A stretch of 64,000 nt of DNA from Nitzschia sp. pyKryTriq1 (taxonomy: Eukaryota; Bacillariophyta; Bacillariophyceae; Bacillariales; Bacillariaceae): NCBI GenBank assembly GCA_956465555.1, contig OY101130.1, forward strand, positions 1 to 64,000, written 5' to 3'. Shown in pieces: positions 31,870 to 44,658 of the stretch. The translations under genes and the position numbers were made by a program. Position 1 is the first letter of the stretch. Each line of letters opens with the position of its first letter. The notes beneath the pieces are model-generated. The model ran no database searches, was not told the origin of the DNA, and saw nothing but the letters and a program-made list of their open reading frames with translations.

Positions 31870-33996
31870 ATGACGATGACGACGTACAAGTATTGCGACA
31901 CTCATCATCCATTACGAACGCGGCTTGGCTTGTTCCTCTTGCCCCTAATATTATCGGTGTTGGTATTGTCATCATTGCCGACAGGATGTACGGCTAGATC
32001 CACTAGTAGTAGTAGTGGCAACGATGGTGGAAATTGGGGTGCGCCGCCTCCGCCGGCATATGATGATGATTCTTATGATGATCCATCCGAATCATCGCAA
32101 TATCGGCAGCAACAGCAGCATCAGCAGCAACCTCATCCGCCACCACGTCCTCGTCCTCCCACAAAGACAACACTAGTAGATGAAGAAGAAGAAGACGGCG
32201 ACGACGACGACGACGACAATAACTTCAAGGATGTGTATACTAGCAATTCGGCGTTTCCACCACCGCCCTCGCAAAATGATCACTATTATGATAATACTGA
32301 TGATGCATGGACCACTAATGATGTATCCAGACGGACGCCTCCTCCACCACCTCGTCCAGCTCATGACTATCGCACCGATGAATATCCTGGAATGGAGGAC
32401 GACTATTTATTGCCAAGTAGTTCTTCTACTCCTACTTCCACGTCCAGGTTTGGGCATGATCGGACTTTTGGAGCCTCTTCATCCTCATTTACGCCTCCCA
32501 ACAACGCAGCACCCAAGATTCCTATTCATTATGAATTTCCAGTGGCGGCTTCCTCTGCTACGGCGACTGCGAGCGGTAGTAGCGCAGACGACGAGGACGT
32601 AAATGCAGAAGCAACCGACGATCCGACGATCCCTCCAACCGCGAGAGCATCACCAAGGCAAGACTTGATCACTCGACACATGTCGACCACGTCGGGAAAG
32701 CTACAAGTCCATTTGAGTTCGACCCTTGTAGGAGGTACGATGGGATTCTTTCTAGCCAAGGTACGCACCAGTATGGATGGATTGATGCATGGTATCATAT
32801 GACGAGAAGCATCAGTATATATACATACACATATGCATTCTACATTCTACATTCTCACTCCTTCCTTTCCTCTTCTTCTATTACTACCGTAGTCTCTCTT
32901 GCCGTTTGCAACAGGCTTTTGGACTGTGTTTCAGGCGGCGTTATGGCTCCTGGCCAGTGTCTTTTTACGAACGGCCTTTGGGGAACTGGTACGAGCCGTC
33001 GGCTTGTCCATTTTGTTAGTACTACAACGAACCAACAAGATTCGAAGAACCTATCCTACATGGCGATATGTTCCATCGGCACTACTATCCTTTCGGGGTC
33101 GTGATTATAATCGTCAACGTGCTATGCGTCAACGACTTCCACCACCATTTCCTCCCGCACGTAATCCTTGGCGATATACTCCTCGACGACCCACGGATGC
33201 CGAATTCAACATGTTGTACAGTATGATTGCCATGGCATTGGTGGGCAGTACCTGTGGAGGTACGATTCGTTTGCCCATGTTTCCTACATGGATGGGAAGT
33301 TTGGCCGGAGCCGGTTTGTTTGTGGTGGGTTGTACCTTGACGGATAGTCCTCGTGGTGATCTATGCCGGACGTTGGGCATGCGTGTCGTTGCCTTTTGTC
33401 AAGAATTATGGGATATTCAAGCCCAACTCGGGATTGTTCCCAAAGCGGCCATTGTCTCGGGACAAATCATTGATCGTATTATGATTTTGGATCGACAACA
33501 CAAGGTGAAGGATCGATTCTTGAGTGTCGTCAATGCCGGATATGAACAAGCCATGAATACAGCATCTCGAATTCAAAAACAACGATTGGATGCTCAAGGA
33601 CGAGCTGCAGATGAAGAAGATGAAATATATGGCAATGTCAATGACGACGATAGAGGTGGTGGTGGACGTACAAGTACAAGACGACGACCACCTGTCGGTG
33701 TTGATGGTGACCGTCGACGACCGCCGCGAGAAGGGGAAGACAACTATGATGATAGACGACCCAGCAAACGAAGACCCGAAGATGATCGATCTTGGGGCCC
33801 TCCACCAAGAAGGGATGCACGAGAGGAATATGACTATGATGATCGTCGAGATGGGGATCGACAAATGCGACGGCAGATGGACGAGGGTGATCGACGTCCA
33901 CCTCCACGTGATGATGGACCCTCGCGACGACAAGGGGATATTCTACGGGACAAGGATGAGCCACCAGCCAAACGAGGATGGTTCGGTGGCCGATGA
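31870..33996 (+). CDS. Two-exon membrane protein of unknown function
   Basis: Exon 1 31870-32760, exon 2 32935-33996, giving about 650 aa; the intron 32761-32934 (GTACGC...TTTCAG) keeps phase 0. An N-terminal hydrophobic segment (LFLLPLILSVLVLSSL, about 20-36) looks like a signal peptide or anchor. Residues 45-285 are disordered, rich in Pro, Asp, Gln and Ser. The first exon ends GGTMGFFLAK and the second begins AALWLLASVFLRTAF, so a transmembrane helix is assembled across the junction; further hydrophobic segments follow (LVRAVGLSILLVL, MIAMALVGSTCGGTI, LAGAGLFVVGCTL). The C-terminal 150 residues are charged and disordered (DDRR, RRPP repeats). I do not recognise the family; the hydrophobic core is the part worth searching. 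Confidence 0.72.
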
Positions 33997-34084
33997 TGAA
34001 TAGTGCAGAATCGCTCCAAGTTGCTTGAAGATTTCCTGCTTGATTTCCTGAAAGTATGTAGTGTGTACAATCTCAGTTCTACTA

Positions 34085-37000
34085 CTAGGACCACATGCTG
34101 TCTAAATTCAGAGTCGCTTTCTTGGGCTTTTTCTTGACGACAACCTTTTTGACGACCTTTCGTACCACAACTGTTTTGGTCGTCGTTTTGGGTGACGTAG
34201 GAGGTGGTGTTCCGTCGTCCTCTTTGGGAGTATTAGCGACTTTCTTTTTCACAACCTTCTTGGCAACTTTCTTCGTCACAGTGTCGGACAGAGTGTCATC
34301 GTTGGTAGTGCTACTGGCCTTGGCCGAGTCAGCATTCGTTTTGGAGCTATTAACACCGATAGTCTTGACGACTTTTTTGGGCGTGGAGCTGCTCTGGCTT
34401 GCTGGTGTAGTCTTTTTCAAGGGGGGAGAAGGGATATGCGCTGGAGACGTTTTTACAATCTTTTTGGGCGTCGCTGGCGCATTTTCGGTACTGCAATTCT
34501 CATCCGGCGATTTCTTGACTATCTTCTTGACCACCTCCTTGGTGGTATTAGTAGTGGTAGCTGCAGACGGTGCGCTGTCTTTGCTTTCGTTGCCAGTAAC
34601 TGCGTTGCTACTAGTCGATAGCCGGTCCAATGGGTTTGTTCCCCACTCCTTCGTGGGGCTGATTGGCGTCTTGACGAGGGGACTCGTTTGATCCCTGTCG
34701 CTCGAAGAAGATGCAAGCGGCTTTCCCCCCTTTTTTACCGGACTGTAGGGCGTCTTGACGTTTGGATCCGTTTCATCCTTGTTGCTCGAAGAAGATGCAA
34801 GCGGCTTTCCCCACTTCTTTACCGGACTGGTGGGCGTCTTGACGACGGGATTCTCTATGCCCTTGTCAATTGACGACGACACGAGGGGCGTTCCCCATTT
34901 CTTTGTCGGACTCACGGGCGTCTTGACGATGGGATCTTTTTGGTCTTCGTCGCCTGACGAAGAGGCCAGCGGCTTTCCCCATTTCTTCACCGGACTGGCA
35001 GGCTTCTTTAGAACGATTGGATTCGTTTCTTCCTTGTCGCTTGAGAGTGGCTTCTTGTTCGACGAATGCTTTCCCAACTTCATCTCCGGAATGACGACGG
35101 CCGTATTGACGATGGGAGTCATTCCATCGTTATCGTTAGACGATGATGTCAGTGGCTTCCCCCATCTCTTTACTGGACTAGCAGAAGTCGTTACGATAGG
35201 ATTTGCTTCGTCCTTGTATCTTGACAAAGAGGCCAGCGGCTTTCCCCACTTCTTCATCGGGCTGATAAGCGCCTTCGAATCTTCCTTCGCGGTAAATTTC
35301 TCTTGCGTTGATGTCGGAATGAGAGGCTTACCCCATTTTCTGATTGGGCTAGTAATGGATGCTTGGGCAAGACTCGACTTATCCATTTGGACCGGGGATG
35401 GGGAAACCGTCGGCTTCTTCCATTTCTTGACCGGAGTGGCTAGCGTTTGATCGCCAGAAGTTTTGGATGATTCATCAACGTCAGATGGCCGGCTTGGGAA
35501 AAGCTTTTTGATGGAATTTGGATTGTTACTACCAGAGGAGCTCAAACGGGGCAGAGTAGCCGAGTCTGGTTTCATCCAGCCTTTTTTAATTTTGGTAGGG
35601 GAGGTACCGGCATCAAATATAGGTGGCTCTTCCTTTGTGCATGGCGGAATGGACAATGTAGCCGGTACATCTTTTGTTTCGGTAGGCCCAGGGGTCGTTG
35701 ACTTCTTTTTCTTCATGACTCTTTTTCTGACTCCGTCTTTCATTACGACGACTCCGGTGTCTATTGAATCCGACGATTTCACTTTCTTCTTTTTTGTTTT
35801 TTGAATGCCACTGGAATCGGGGACATTTTTCTCGCTCTTCTCAGCGTTGGATTTTTCGAATTCTGGAGTGGCGTCGTCCTTCGAAATATCGCTGGAGGGG
35901 CCATCATGAGTCTTAGCAGGAACTCGCGTGATGGGCTTCTTCCAGGGTTTGATGTTGGTAGTCGCATCTTGATAGTTAAAGAACGGGGAGGAAGAAATGC
36001 TCGTTGGTTTTTTCCAGACTCTCTTGGTGGACGAAGACTCGGGTTTCGCGGCTTCACCAGAAAGATTCTTCTTTGGAGCCAAGCTAGTTGATACAACCGT
36101 TCCATCTTTCTTTTTCTTTACAATCTTTCTGACGATTTTCGTTTTCTTGGCGCCATCGCCACTATCTGACTGGATCGTACTTCCAGTGGTGTCTTTGCCA
36201 ACCGATATCACTCTAGTAGTCTGGCCCGCCAGGCTCTCCGCTTCAACCAGTTCCCTTGAGCCGGAATGGGTAGCCGTTGCAGCGAAATTGGGTTTGTCCT
36301 CGTTCAGGTTCAGGACTACCATCGACTTCAGTTTTTTCATTTTCCATTGCCCAGCGACCAAAACCATCTCGCCAGATTTGGCTTTCTTGGGGACTCGGAT
36401 CGTTTCGGAGATTTTCGCTGGCTTATCTTTGGTAGTTGTGGCAATCTCGGTAGAAGGGATTCTAGCCTTGGGTTGAGCGGCTTTATGCAGTGCATGGCTA
36501 TCTGCGGGCTTAGTCGTCGATTCTTCTTCCTCCATAAGCTTTTCTTCGGTCAATGATTCGTCCAACGAAGGTAATTCGATAGTATTGTTACGAATCAAGG
36601 ACTCTTTCGATTCAACGTCCCTCTGTGGTACTGGGCCGTTGTCGGGACGGGAAAACATCTCTTCTTGAGCATTATCAGCAGAACATGGCTCTTTGTCAGC
36701 AGTAACGCCACTGACCTGCGTGAGAGCAACATCTTCCGTAGAAATCGACTGTGTCTCCGCGCCCTTCTTGTGGAATACGCCAGCTTCCGTTTCTTCGGTC
36801 GAATCATCCTCCTTGCTCTCTACTTCTCCGAAGGAAGCGGCACTGGCACTGTCGCTTTCGGAGTAAAGTGCCGTCGAATGCACGGTTTCTTCGACCCAAT
36901 GTGACGTAGGACCGAGGTCAATCGAGTGAACAGTTTCATCTACCCATAGAGGGGTAGACTCATGGATAGTCTCCTCGATCCAACCAGGAGTCAAATCATG

Positions 37001-40000
37001 AACAGTCTCTTCAAGCCACCGTGACGTCGATTCGTGAACAGTCTCCTCAATCCATTGCGTTGTAGATGCGGCAATGCGCGACTCACTGAATTCGTTAGCC
37101 GTATCTCTGTCAAACCTTTTGTTCTCGTTGTCATCGACGGATATCTCTTCGAATGATAGTTCGTCGGACTCAACTGTCTCATACGAATAGTTCTCGTCCT
37201 CTTCCTCTGTATATTCGCCATTCGGACCTTCGACAATACTATACAAAGGCGCAGGGGGAACTTCTTCGTCTTCGTACTCCTGGTCGGAAACTTGTTCGTA
37301 GAATATCTGATATGAAAATTCAGAGTCGTCGTCAGGTACTGTTTCGAAGGAGTCGTCGTCAACTTCCACCTCTTCATCGATATCCTCGTAGATCAGGTTA
37401 GTTGAATCATCGTCTTCAATGGTTTCGTAAGTCACATCGGATTCGTCATCATCGAACAATAGAGAACCAAGCTCGGTTTCGGGTCCCTGGATGTTGATAT
37501 CCGGATCTATGTGACGTTTATTCTCTTGTTGTTCTACAAGCGCTGTATCAACATGAGACCAAACAGCCACGACCTCTTCAGAAATGGTCGAAACCGTCCC
37601 TACCACAATCGGTCGTTCAGGAATAGCATGACCATGATCCTGTAGCAAGCTTGTGGCGGAAACGGGGGTTTCCTCATTATTCGTGAGCGGTGCAAGCATT
37701 GTGGCCGAACATGAGCGGGGTGCTCGAGCTGGATCGTTTATCTCGGCATCGCTGGAGAATATATCTTCCAAGACTTCAGAAGCAGGATTATCTGAAGTTG
37801 TTTTCTTCTTGTCGTCCTCGGTAAGCGGCGGCGCTGCGATTGAAGGGAGCCTTTGGATAGAACTCTTTCGGACGATACTAGGACTCGGTGTTGGAGTCGG
37901 AGAGGCAAGGAACTTTTTCCTCATTGCGTCGATTCCGCTGAACGTATTTCGCGCCAATCCAAGATCTATCTGAGTGCGCTCTCGTCCCGGTGTTCGTGTT
38001 TCACCGACTGGCCATTCCTTTGCGACGTCGAGCTTGCCGGGCTTCTTTAGATCGTTGCTTCGTCGAGATGTCTCATTGGCTGATTTTGCGCCGGCCATAA
38101 ATCGTCGTTTCGCTAACTCAAATGCAGACAACGGCTTCGGAGCCTCTTCAGTCGAGCTTTTAGAAGGGGTTCTCGGATTTGTTTTTTGGACATCCACCAA
38201 ATTTGTATCCGCTTCGATATCCTTATTTACTGTTTGTGCTTGTGACAGTTTCGCTTCAAGATTCGAAGGATTGCGATTGTCAGAATCCTTCACAGTTGCT
38301 TCTTGAATGTTCGACTCTCTTATAACAGATGCTTTTGATGATTCAGGTTGCGGGACCACTGACGAAAGGGATTGGACGACCCTGTCGGTGGGCAGAATTG
38401 AAGAATCAAACTTTCCAGCCTCGACTGCCATCGGTGGAGTAGACGTGTCATCTTTTGTCATACTAGCAAGTACATCGACTGGGTCGTACTCTTCGTCGGC
38501 TTCATTTTGATCTGCCGCGGCTCCTTCATCCGCATAGTAGTGGTTGCCCGACTTGGTGTTGGCGATTTGTTTCTTTGCTTCCATGATCCGCTTATCGTGT
38601 TCTCGATCTTCCCGTTCAAAGATGGGAAGTTTCTCAACCTTGACCTCTTCGAAAAGCTTCAAAAACATTTCTTGACTCTTTGGATGCGTTTCTTTGAGAT
38701 TCTTTTCCTTCAATATTGCAGTAAATAGTTCGTAGACTTCTTCGAACAATGCTTGCTGCCGGCGAGTCTCACGTTCCAGCTTTTGATGCTCCAAATCATG
38801 CAAGTACGACTTCTCGCTGAAGCTAATCAAGCTGTCGTTGAAGTTCGCCTGGAACTCTTCATTTCCAACAAACAACGGAATACCTTGCTGTAACAATTCC
38901 TTTTCGATCGCACCAAGAGAGTTTACGTGTGGACTCCTTAGGTCCGTCTTCGTGATCGATTTTCTGCTGACCGGCGAGGCATCATCTACCGGTAAAATAA
39001 TCTCTTTATCGGATGATGCGGCTGCCATAGAGTCGCCGTTGTCGTCCGAGAGAATAGGAGTATTGCTTAGTATAGATAGGCGTTTTTTGAATGCTGAATG
39101 AGCTGTTGTCGATGGATTAGGATGATGGAGCTGGTGCTCCTTGGCCATCAACTTGACTTGTTGCAAATCTTCCATAAAGCTCCAATCCACATCATCTTTA
39201 TTTGGGTTGTTGTCGAAATGATTGGTGGAGGCGGCGCTTTTGGTCGTGGTTGACGAGCTGCTACCGCTGCTACTACTTTTGCTGCTGCTGCTGCTACTAC
39301 TACTACTCGATGACGAATCATCCTCCGACGACTTTTGCTTTCCGTTTCGGTCGTCTTTATTTGGTTTCAGAGGCAGACTTTTGATTGCCGCAACCATGGC
39401 GGATCTTCTATTTTTCGTACCCCCAACGCCATTTGGATCTTGATGTACTACTTGCAGTAGCGCCAGTGAGTTTGGTAAAGTCTTGCTTGCAGCATCCAAG
39501 TCGATTTTCGTTCTTGCAGGTTGAGGAGTCTTGAACGAGGCCTTTTGATTGTTCTTGCTGTTGCTGCTGTCCTTGCTGTTGTTGTTCTTGTTCTTGTTGC
39601 TCGAAGGAGACTTTAGTTTGTTTCGAGGTAGCAATGGGAACTTTTTCCGAATCGAAGAATCGTCCGATGACGACGAGCTGCTGCTGCTGCTGCTGTTCTC
39701 ACCATCATCGTCCAGTAGTTTTGTCGCGCGAAGAGAATTGGAAGCTTCTGCCACGGACAGTCGAGATTTGGAGTTGGATGGTGTTGTCGATGTTGACTTA
39801 TTGTCCTTGGGTAACACAGCGAGCTGTGTCATTGATAGACTAGAAGTACTCGAATTCAGGGGAATCATCTCTGCCGAGTTGAATTGTTGTTCTTTGTTGT
39901 CGGATAATCTCGCAATAACATCCTCGGATGACGGTTGCGGTACGGGTGGCGACGATAATTCCGAGTAGGAAGCCGACAGATCCTTCTTTTGTTTCGTTTT

Positions 40001-41221
40001 TGTTTTGGACGTTTTGTCTTTTTTCAAAAGCGGCGACGACAGTATAGAAGGAAGCGATGTGGAAAGACTTTTATGCTGGTCGTGCGGTTGTTGAGTTTTG
40101 GCCTGTTTCCGCTTCGTTTTTCCTATCGTTTTCGTTTTCGTTTGGCTATCATCATCCTTCACAGAGACGGCAGACCGATCTAATTTGCTTTGGATCGATT
40201 TTGGGTTGCTCTTTCCAGGTGACGTGTTGTTGTTGTTGTTGCTGTTGTTGTCGGTTCGAGTAGAATACGTAGTAGTAGTAGTGGGCTCATGGACGGTTTC
40301 GGGAACTTCCAACTTTTTGGATGATCGTTGCTTCGTTTTCGTTTTCGTCTTCTTTTTCGTTGGAACGTTGGGAGAGGAGAGGGATGAAGCGGAAGCATTC
40401 AAGGATGATAAGGAAGATGATAACGAGGTCATTGAGCCTTCACCGATGGTCAATGGTGTTTCGGAATTACCACGTCCATTCTTTGTTGTCGAGTTTATTC
40501 CTTCGTTCTGTGATTCATCGAATACGCTAACTTGTTCAAATTCACTGCTCGACGCATCGTGGTGATGATGATTCGTACTACTAGTAGGCTCGTAGTAAGA
40601 TGTCGTAGAAGGTCGAGAAAACAAAAGAGGAAGTGCCGCTGCTGGAAATGAAGAGGAAGATTCCTCCTGGCCGTCACGAGAAGAAGAAGAAGAAGAAGTC
40701 GACGACGACAAAGATCCATCCTCTTTGGTAATATTAGGCGTACGTGTGGGCGTTTTACCAGATGCATCCTCGACGTGTATTGTGGTTGCGGGCTTTTTGT
40801 CTTTGGTTGGAGACGGTACAATGGGAATCACTGCCGGTTTGGTTCGTAATTCTTGAAATCGCAGGCTGCCCTCGTCGTTGCTGCTGCTGCTGCTGCTGCT
40901 GTTGCCCGATGATGATGATGACGACGACGAGTCTGCACTGGTGCTGCTGCTCCTGCTGCTGGATGACGAGGCTGAAGATCCCGATGTGGTTGGACTTGGA
41001 CTCCGTTTGGACTTGGGCAAGACCTTCTTGGTTTTCTTCTTCTTGACGGGGGTAGTTGCTTTTTGGGAAAGCTTGTTTGTTCCTCGAGAATCATCATGCT
41101 GGTTATGATTGAGTCGTCCAGCGGATGATGATGACGACTTTTCAAACAGTGCTTGTGCGTCCTTGGAAAGAATATCGGATAGATCTACTAGCCGAGAAAG
41201 AGAGTTCTGTTGACTCTGGTT

Positions 41222-41252
<31 letters not shown>

Positions 41253-41275
41253 TCTGTCGACGTAAAAGTCTCCAT
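34085..41275 (-). CDS. Giant low-complexity protein with two internal repeat families
   Basis: 2396 aa in one exon from METFTSTD (ATG 41275-41273, good context ACGATGG); the frame is open further upstream but with no ATG. It is Ser/Lys/Asp-rich and largely disordered. A helical segment (EHQKLERETRRQQALFEEVYELF) is near residue 850. Residues about 1400-1470 hold five copies of W-[ILV]-[ED]-ET-[VI]-H in 12 to 16-residue steps. Residues about 1950-2200 hold roughly nine copies of an approximately 34-residue unit with SPxKKWGKPLASSS, rich in Ser-Pro-x-Lys sites typical of proline-directed kinases. The C-terminus is a run of KKVVKKK-type basic motifs. A basic C-terminus and acidic middle suggest a scaffold, cytoskeletal or chromatin protein. 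No catalytic domain seen. Confidence 0.75.
34660..35440 (-). repeat. SPxKKWGKPL coding repeats
   Basis: About nine tandem units of roughly 34 codons in the same protein, each with SP(V/T/I/M)(K/R)KWGKPL, a Ser-rich stretch, an acidic stretch and P(I/N/L)VKTP. Some units are degenerate (EMKLGKHSS, KKGGKPL, KEWGTNPL). Units are conserved in protein more than in length. Confidence 0.85.
36865..37075 (-). repeat. W-EETVH 12-residue coding repeats
   Basis: Within the 2396-aa protein five consecutive motifs read WIEETVHESTSR, WLEETVHDLTPG, WIEETIHESTPL, WVDETVHSIDLG (plus PTSH) and WVEETVHSTALY. The Trp, the acidic pair, Thr and His are invariant or nearly so. Spacing is 12, 12, 12, then 16 residues. 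Confidence 0.85.
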
Positions 41276-41638
41276 CGTTCTTCTTTCAAGGCACTCTAAG
41301 TCCTTCGACTGCAAGCAAAATAAGATCGCGACAGAAAGCCGTATTTGTAGGACCGGCAAGTACTACTAAGTAGTGATGATGACACGATCGTAATTAGTTG
41401 ACTCTGTTGTCACAACCGCCGCTTTTAAAGATAAAGCGCATCGTATTTCCGAGACGACAGGAAAGGAAAGGATGTTGTTTGTTTGGGCGACGACAAGTAC
41501 TGGTACAGAAGATAACAACTCTCTCCTCTAATAATCTCTTGCTTGCTTGCTTTTTTGTGCGCTTGAAACCTTTTTCTGGCCTGCAAAGGACATTCCTTCG
41601 ACAAATTTTCGGACATAATTAGTAAAAAATAACAAAAA
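41276..41638. promoter_or_regulatory. Upstream region of the giant gene
   Basis: A 360-bp gap between the giant gene (minus) and a weak plus-strand ORF. No clear element was recognised beyond AT-rich stretches. Confidence 0.3.
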
Positions 41639-42022
41639 ATGGCACGAAGGATCGAAACATTTATGCTGTCGTATTCGTGTCGTACCAAGAACCGGACTGA
41701 CGGCCAGTCGGTCGCGGAATATCCGCGAAGATCGCAAGAAAGATCCAACAGTCAGATAGATGATGATGATGATGATGATAGAGAGGTAGGAGTCACAAAA
41801 ACAACAACGCGACAGCATCTTTTCATCATGAGCAACGCTTACAACAAACGTAAACATCCAACCAAAGCGACATTACCTTTAGCACTGCAGTTGTCAAGAG
41901 CACTAGTACGTGTAGTAGGGCATCATCATGACCAGCATCACCATGCCAAGAAACTCGACGACGAAATAGACAGGGAACTGGAAAAGATTCCTCCGTATCT
42001 AGAAGCAGTGGAAAAGTACTAG
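41639..42022 (+). CDS. Possible small protein, unsupported function
   Basis: 127 codons from the first ATG, or 64 from an internal ATG (MSNAYNKRKHP, 41829) in good context. The C-terminal half is helical-looking (LPLALQLSRALVRVV, then His-rich HHHDQHHHAKKLDDEIDRELEKIPPYLEAVEKY-like acidic helix). No known domain. It is divergent from the giant gene. It may be a genuine short gene or chance. Confidence 0.3.
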   Translation: MARRIETFMLSYSCRTKNRTDGQSVAEYPRRSQERSNSQIDDDDDDDREVGVTKTTTRQHLFIMSNAYNKRKHPTKATLPLALQLSRALVRVVGHHHDQHHHAKKLDDEIDRELEKIPPYLEAVEKY

Positions 42023-43135
42023 TGTCCACAGCTCGATGCAGTATCCAGAAAAGTATGACTGCAATTCCTCCGATGTGAAGTAATATTCAGCACCAATGGA
42101 GAAAGTGCGGCCGCCTGATCTCTATAAGGTAGGGGCGGATGCAGCGAGCGAGTGCTGAGGAAGGAGAGCGAGGCGTCCAACACCAGGCGTCTAATGATCG
42201 ACCTTCTTTTGTAGTGCTGGTGGTAGAGCAACAAACGACGAGGATCCAATCCGCTTCAGCAGGACGTACGGCTACAGTAATGCGACGCCACTATCAATCA
42301 TGGTAAAGCAGCGCCCATGCTGCAGTGATACTACTACAACAAGTCACAACATCAAAACATGATGGGTTTTTCTCTGCAAGAAATCGATGATGATGCGTCG
42401 TTTCGTGCATAGGGCTTTGTGCAAACGCGAAGAGAAGGCTTGGTGGTGCGTGTTGGAGGAGTGGACTGGGCTCAGGACGACGACAATGATGATTCCGAAC
42501 AACAAGAAGATCCGGCTTTTCTTTCGGCGCTCTTACCGGGGGTCATGCCGAGCAGATGCATCTCACTACTAGAGTACAGTACTCTACTACTCTAGAGTCT
42601 ACTCTGGTCTGGTCAACTTGTAGTAGCTACTACTACTACTACAGTACACAAGCACGAAGAGTACGAGTAGAAAGTAGCACTCGGCATTATAGTTCTCATT
42701 GCTGCGTCTTCGAGTAGTAGTACTGCTACTTCTTTTTCTTCTCTTTCGAGAGAATCGGCGTACTCCCTTCTCACGCCATCAATCAGTTGTTGTTGTTGTT
42801 GTTGTTGTTGTTAACAGTCTGCTCAGTAATCTACTACTTCTAGCTATTAAGTAGCTACAGTCACACCATACACTATGCCTCCGCTTAGTACTAGCTAGTA
42901 TAGTAGAGCTAGTACAACTATCCACACATGTCGTTAACTTGATTAGTTGTTGTACTGATACTACTACTCTAGAGTATACATATATTATCTTCTCCTTTCC
43001 CGTAGAGAGCAGGAGAGTAGACGGCCGACCTCATTCTGGGCTAGAGTACCGGTAGTACCGGTAGTACTGCATCCACCATTCCGCCTACTACTACTACTAC
43101 TAGTAGTAGTAGTTTCTCTTTTCGCCTCTTGTTTC
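42023..43135. other. Intergenic, CTA/TAG-rich
   Basis: No supported gene. From about 42555 to 43115 there are dense CTACTA, TAGTAG, TAGCTAG and CTAGAGTA motifs, a GTTGTT run at 42786-42812 and a pair of ACCGGTAGT units at about 43048-43066. Confidence 0.5.
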
Positions 43136-43660
43136 TTATTTCTTGTCTTCCCCACCACCGTCACCTTCAAAAAAGACCTTGTTCAATTTACCCCAAAAGT
43201 CTTTCCAATCGACATGGTGTTCTTCGGTCGGTTCTGCTTCCTCCACAGTGCCGGTAGTTTCTTCTTGTTCTTGTTCTTCTTTGGTCGCTTCGAGTGCGGC
43301 GAGTGCCTTTTGTCTGGCTTGCGGATCAAACATGCGTCGAGCGGCCGATTGATGCAAGGGCGATGCATCCACCTTGATGATGAATTCGTCCGGATTGACT
43401 CTCCAAGACTTTTGCACCATGACAGGACCACGGTTTTTAGTAGTACCTTGTCTAGCATCAGCATCAGCATCATCGTCATTCGTTTCAAACTTGGCGAGCG
43501 CTGCCTGCATGTGAATGTGCGACGCATCGAGTTTGCTAGCGCCCAACGTAGTAGTATTAGTGGAAGCAGGAATGTGCTCCTCGAGGCCTTGGGTGTGCGA
43601 ATCAATGTCGGCCGCGGGAATCTCCGTGGTAGCGCCGGTCTTGCTGACTTTCAAGAACAT
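43136..43660 (-). CDS. Hypothetical small acidic protein
   Basis: 174 aa from MFLKVSKTG (ATG 43660-43658); the frame is open upstream through a His-rich CAT run, which is more likely 5' leader. Features: KLDASHIHMQAALAKFE, then a conserved-looking block MVQKSWRVNPDEFIIKVDASPLHQSAARRMFDPQARQKA split by charged residues, a Glu/Gln-rich linker and WKDFWGKLNKVFF near the end. No signal peptide. I do not recognise the family. It is divergent from the RRM gene, sharing about 530 bp of upstream DNA. Confidence 0.5.
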   Translation of the reverse strand: MFLKVSKTGATTEIPAADIDSHTQGLEEHIPASTNTTTLGASKLDASHIHMQAALAKFETNDDDADADARQGTTKNRGPVMVQKSWRVNPDEFIIKVDASPLHQSAARRMFDPQARQKALAALEATKEEQEQEETTGTVEEAEPTEEHHVDWKDFWGKLNKVFFEGDGGGEDKK

Positions 43661-44189
43661 GATGATGATGACCGATGATGATGATGGATGGATGATACGT
43701 CGATGATGATGATGATGATGATGATGGACGAAGGTTATGCCGCTTTCGTTATGATCTTCTCGTACTGTAGAGTGTGTTGCGTTCTTTCTTTCTGTTGCTG
43801 TTCTCATGAAGTCTCCGGACATGCCGTTAGAATAGTACCGGTATTAGTCCGTATCTTATTTTCCCACGTTGTTGCATGCATCATTGGTCATTGTCATTGC
43901 CGCGCGGGCGGGGTTGGCTTCGTTCTGTCGCCACCGCAAATCGAATGAATCAATCGGAAGACGTCAGCACGCAGCCCGGCGGGGGTCGGTCTCGCAAACT
44001 TCCCTCCGTCTCCGCGCATCATCTCCTTCGATGACTGATGATGTTTCGTTCATCGACAACCACACACGACACTTGTGTTGCTTCGACATGCAAGAGCAAG
44101 AGCAAGAGCCAGAACAACTGCATAACTTTCACATACAGTAAAGATATAAACGTCGTTTCATCAAAATATATAGTCTCCCTCCAACAACA

Positions 44190-44605
44190 ATGTCGAATGG
44201 AAGCGGCGGTGGCGGCGGCTGGACACAAGTGTATATCAAGGGCCTCGCCGACGTCAAGGAACAGAATAATAACGCTATTCACAACAACAATGCTGCGGAT
44301 GCCGATCATTATCGAAAGAAGGAGGAGGACGATCAGGAGGATGCCGTCGCTGCTGCTGCTGCTGCTGATGCGGATCTGTTGTTGGAAGAATTATTGGATG
44401 CTCGATACGGATTACAACACTCCGAACAATCATCCTGGATGTGGGCCGGTCCGGGGACTACCATTGTGAAGCGTACCGATCAAGGTGTGTGTCGAGGATA
44501 TGGATTTTTGGCCTTCCTCAGTGCCGAGGGCGCGGCCATGGCGGTCGAAGCGATCAATAATGATCATCATCATCATACTACTACTACTAGTACCACCACC
44601 CCGCC

Positions 44606-44658
<53 letters not shown>

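Noticed and set aside
34085-41359. Start of the giant protein at 41359 with a hydrophobic leader
   Set aside because: That codon is TTG; the first ATG is at 41275 in good context, which removes the apparent signal peptide.
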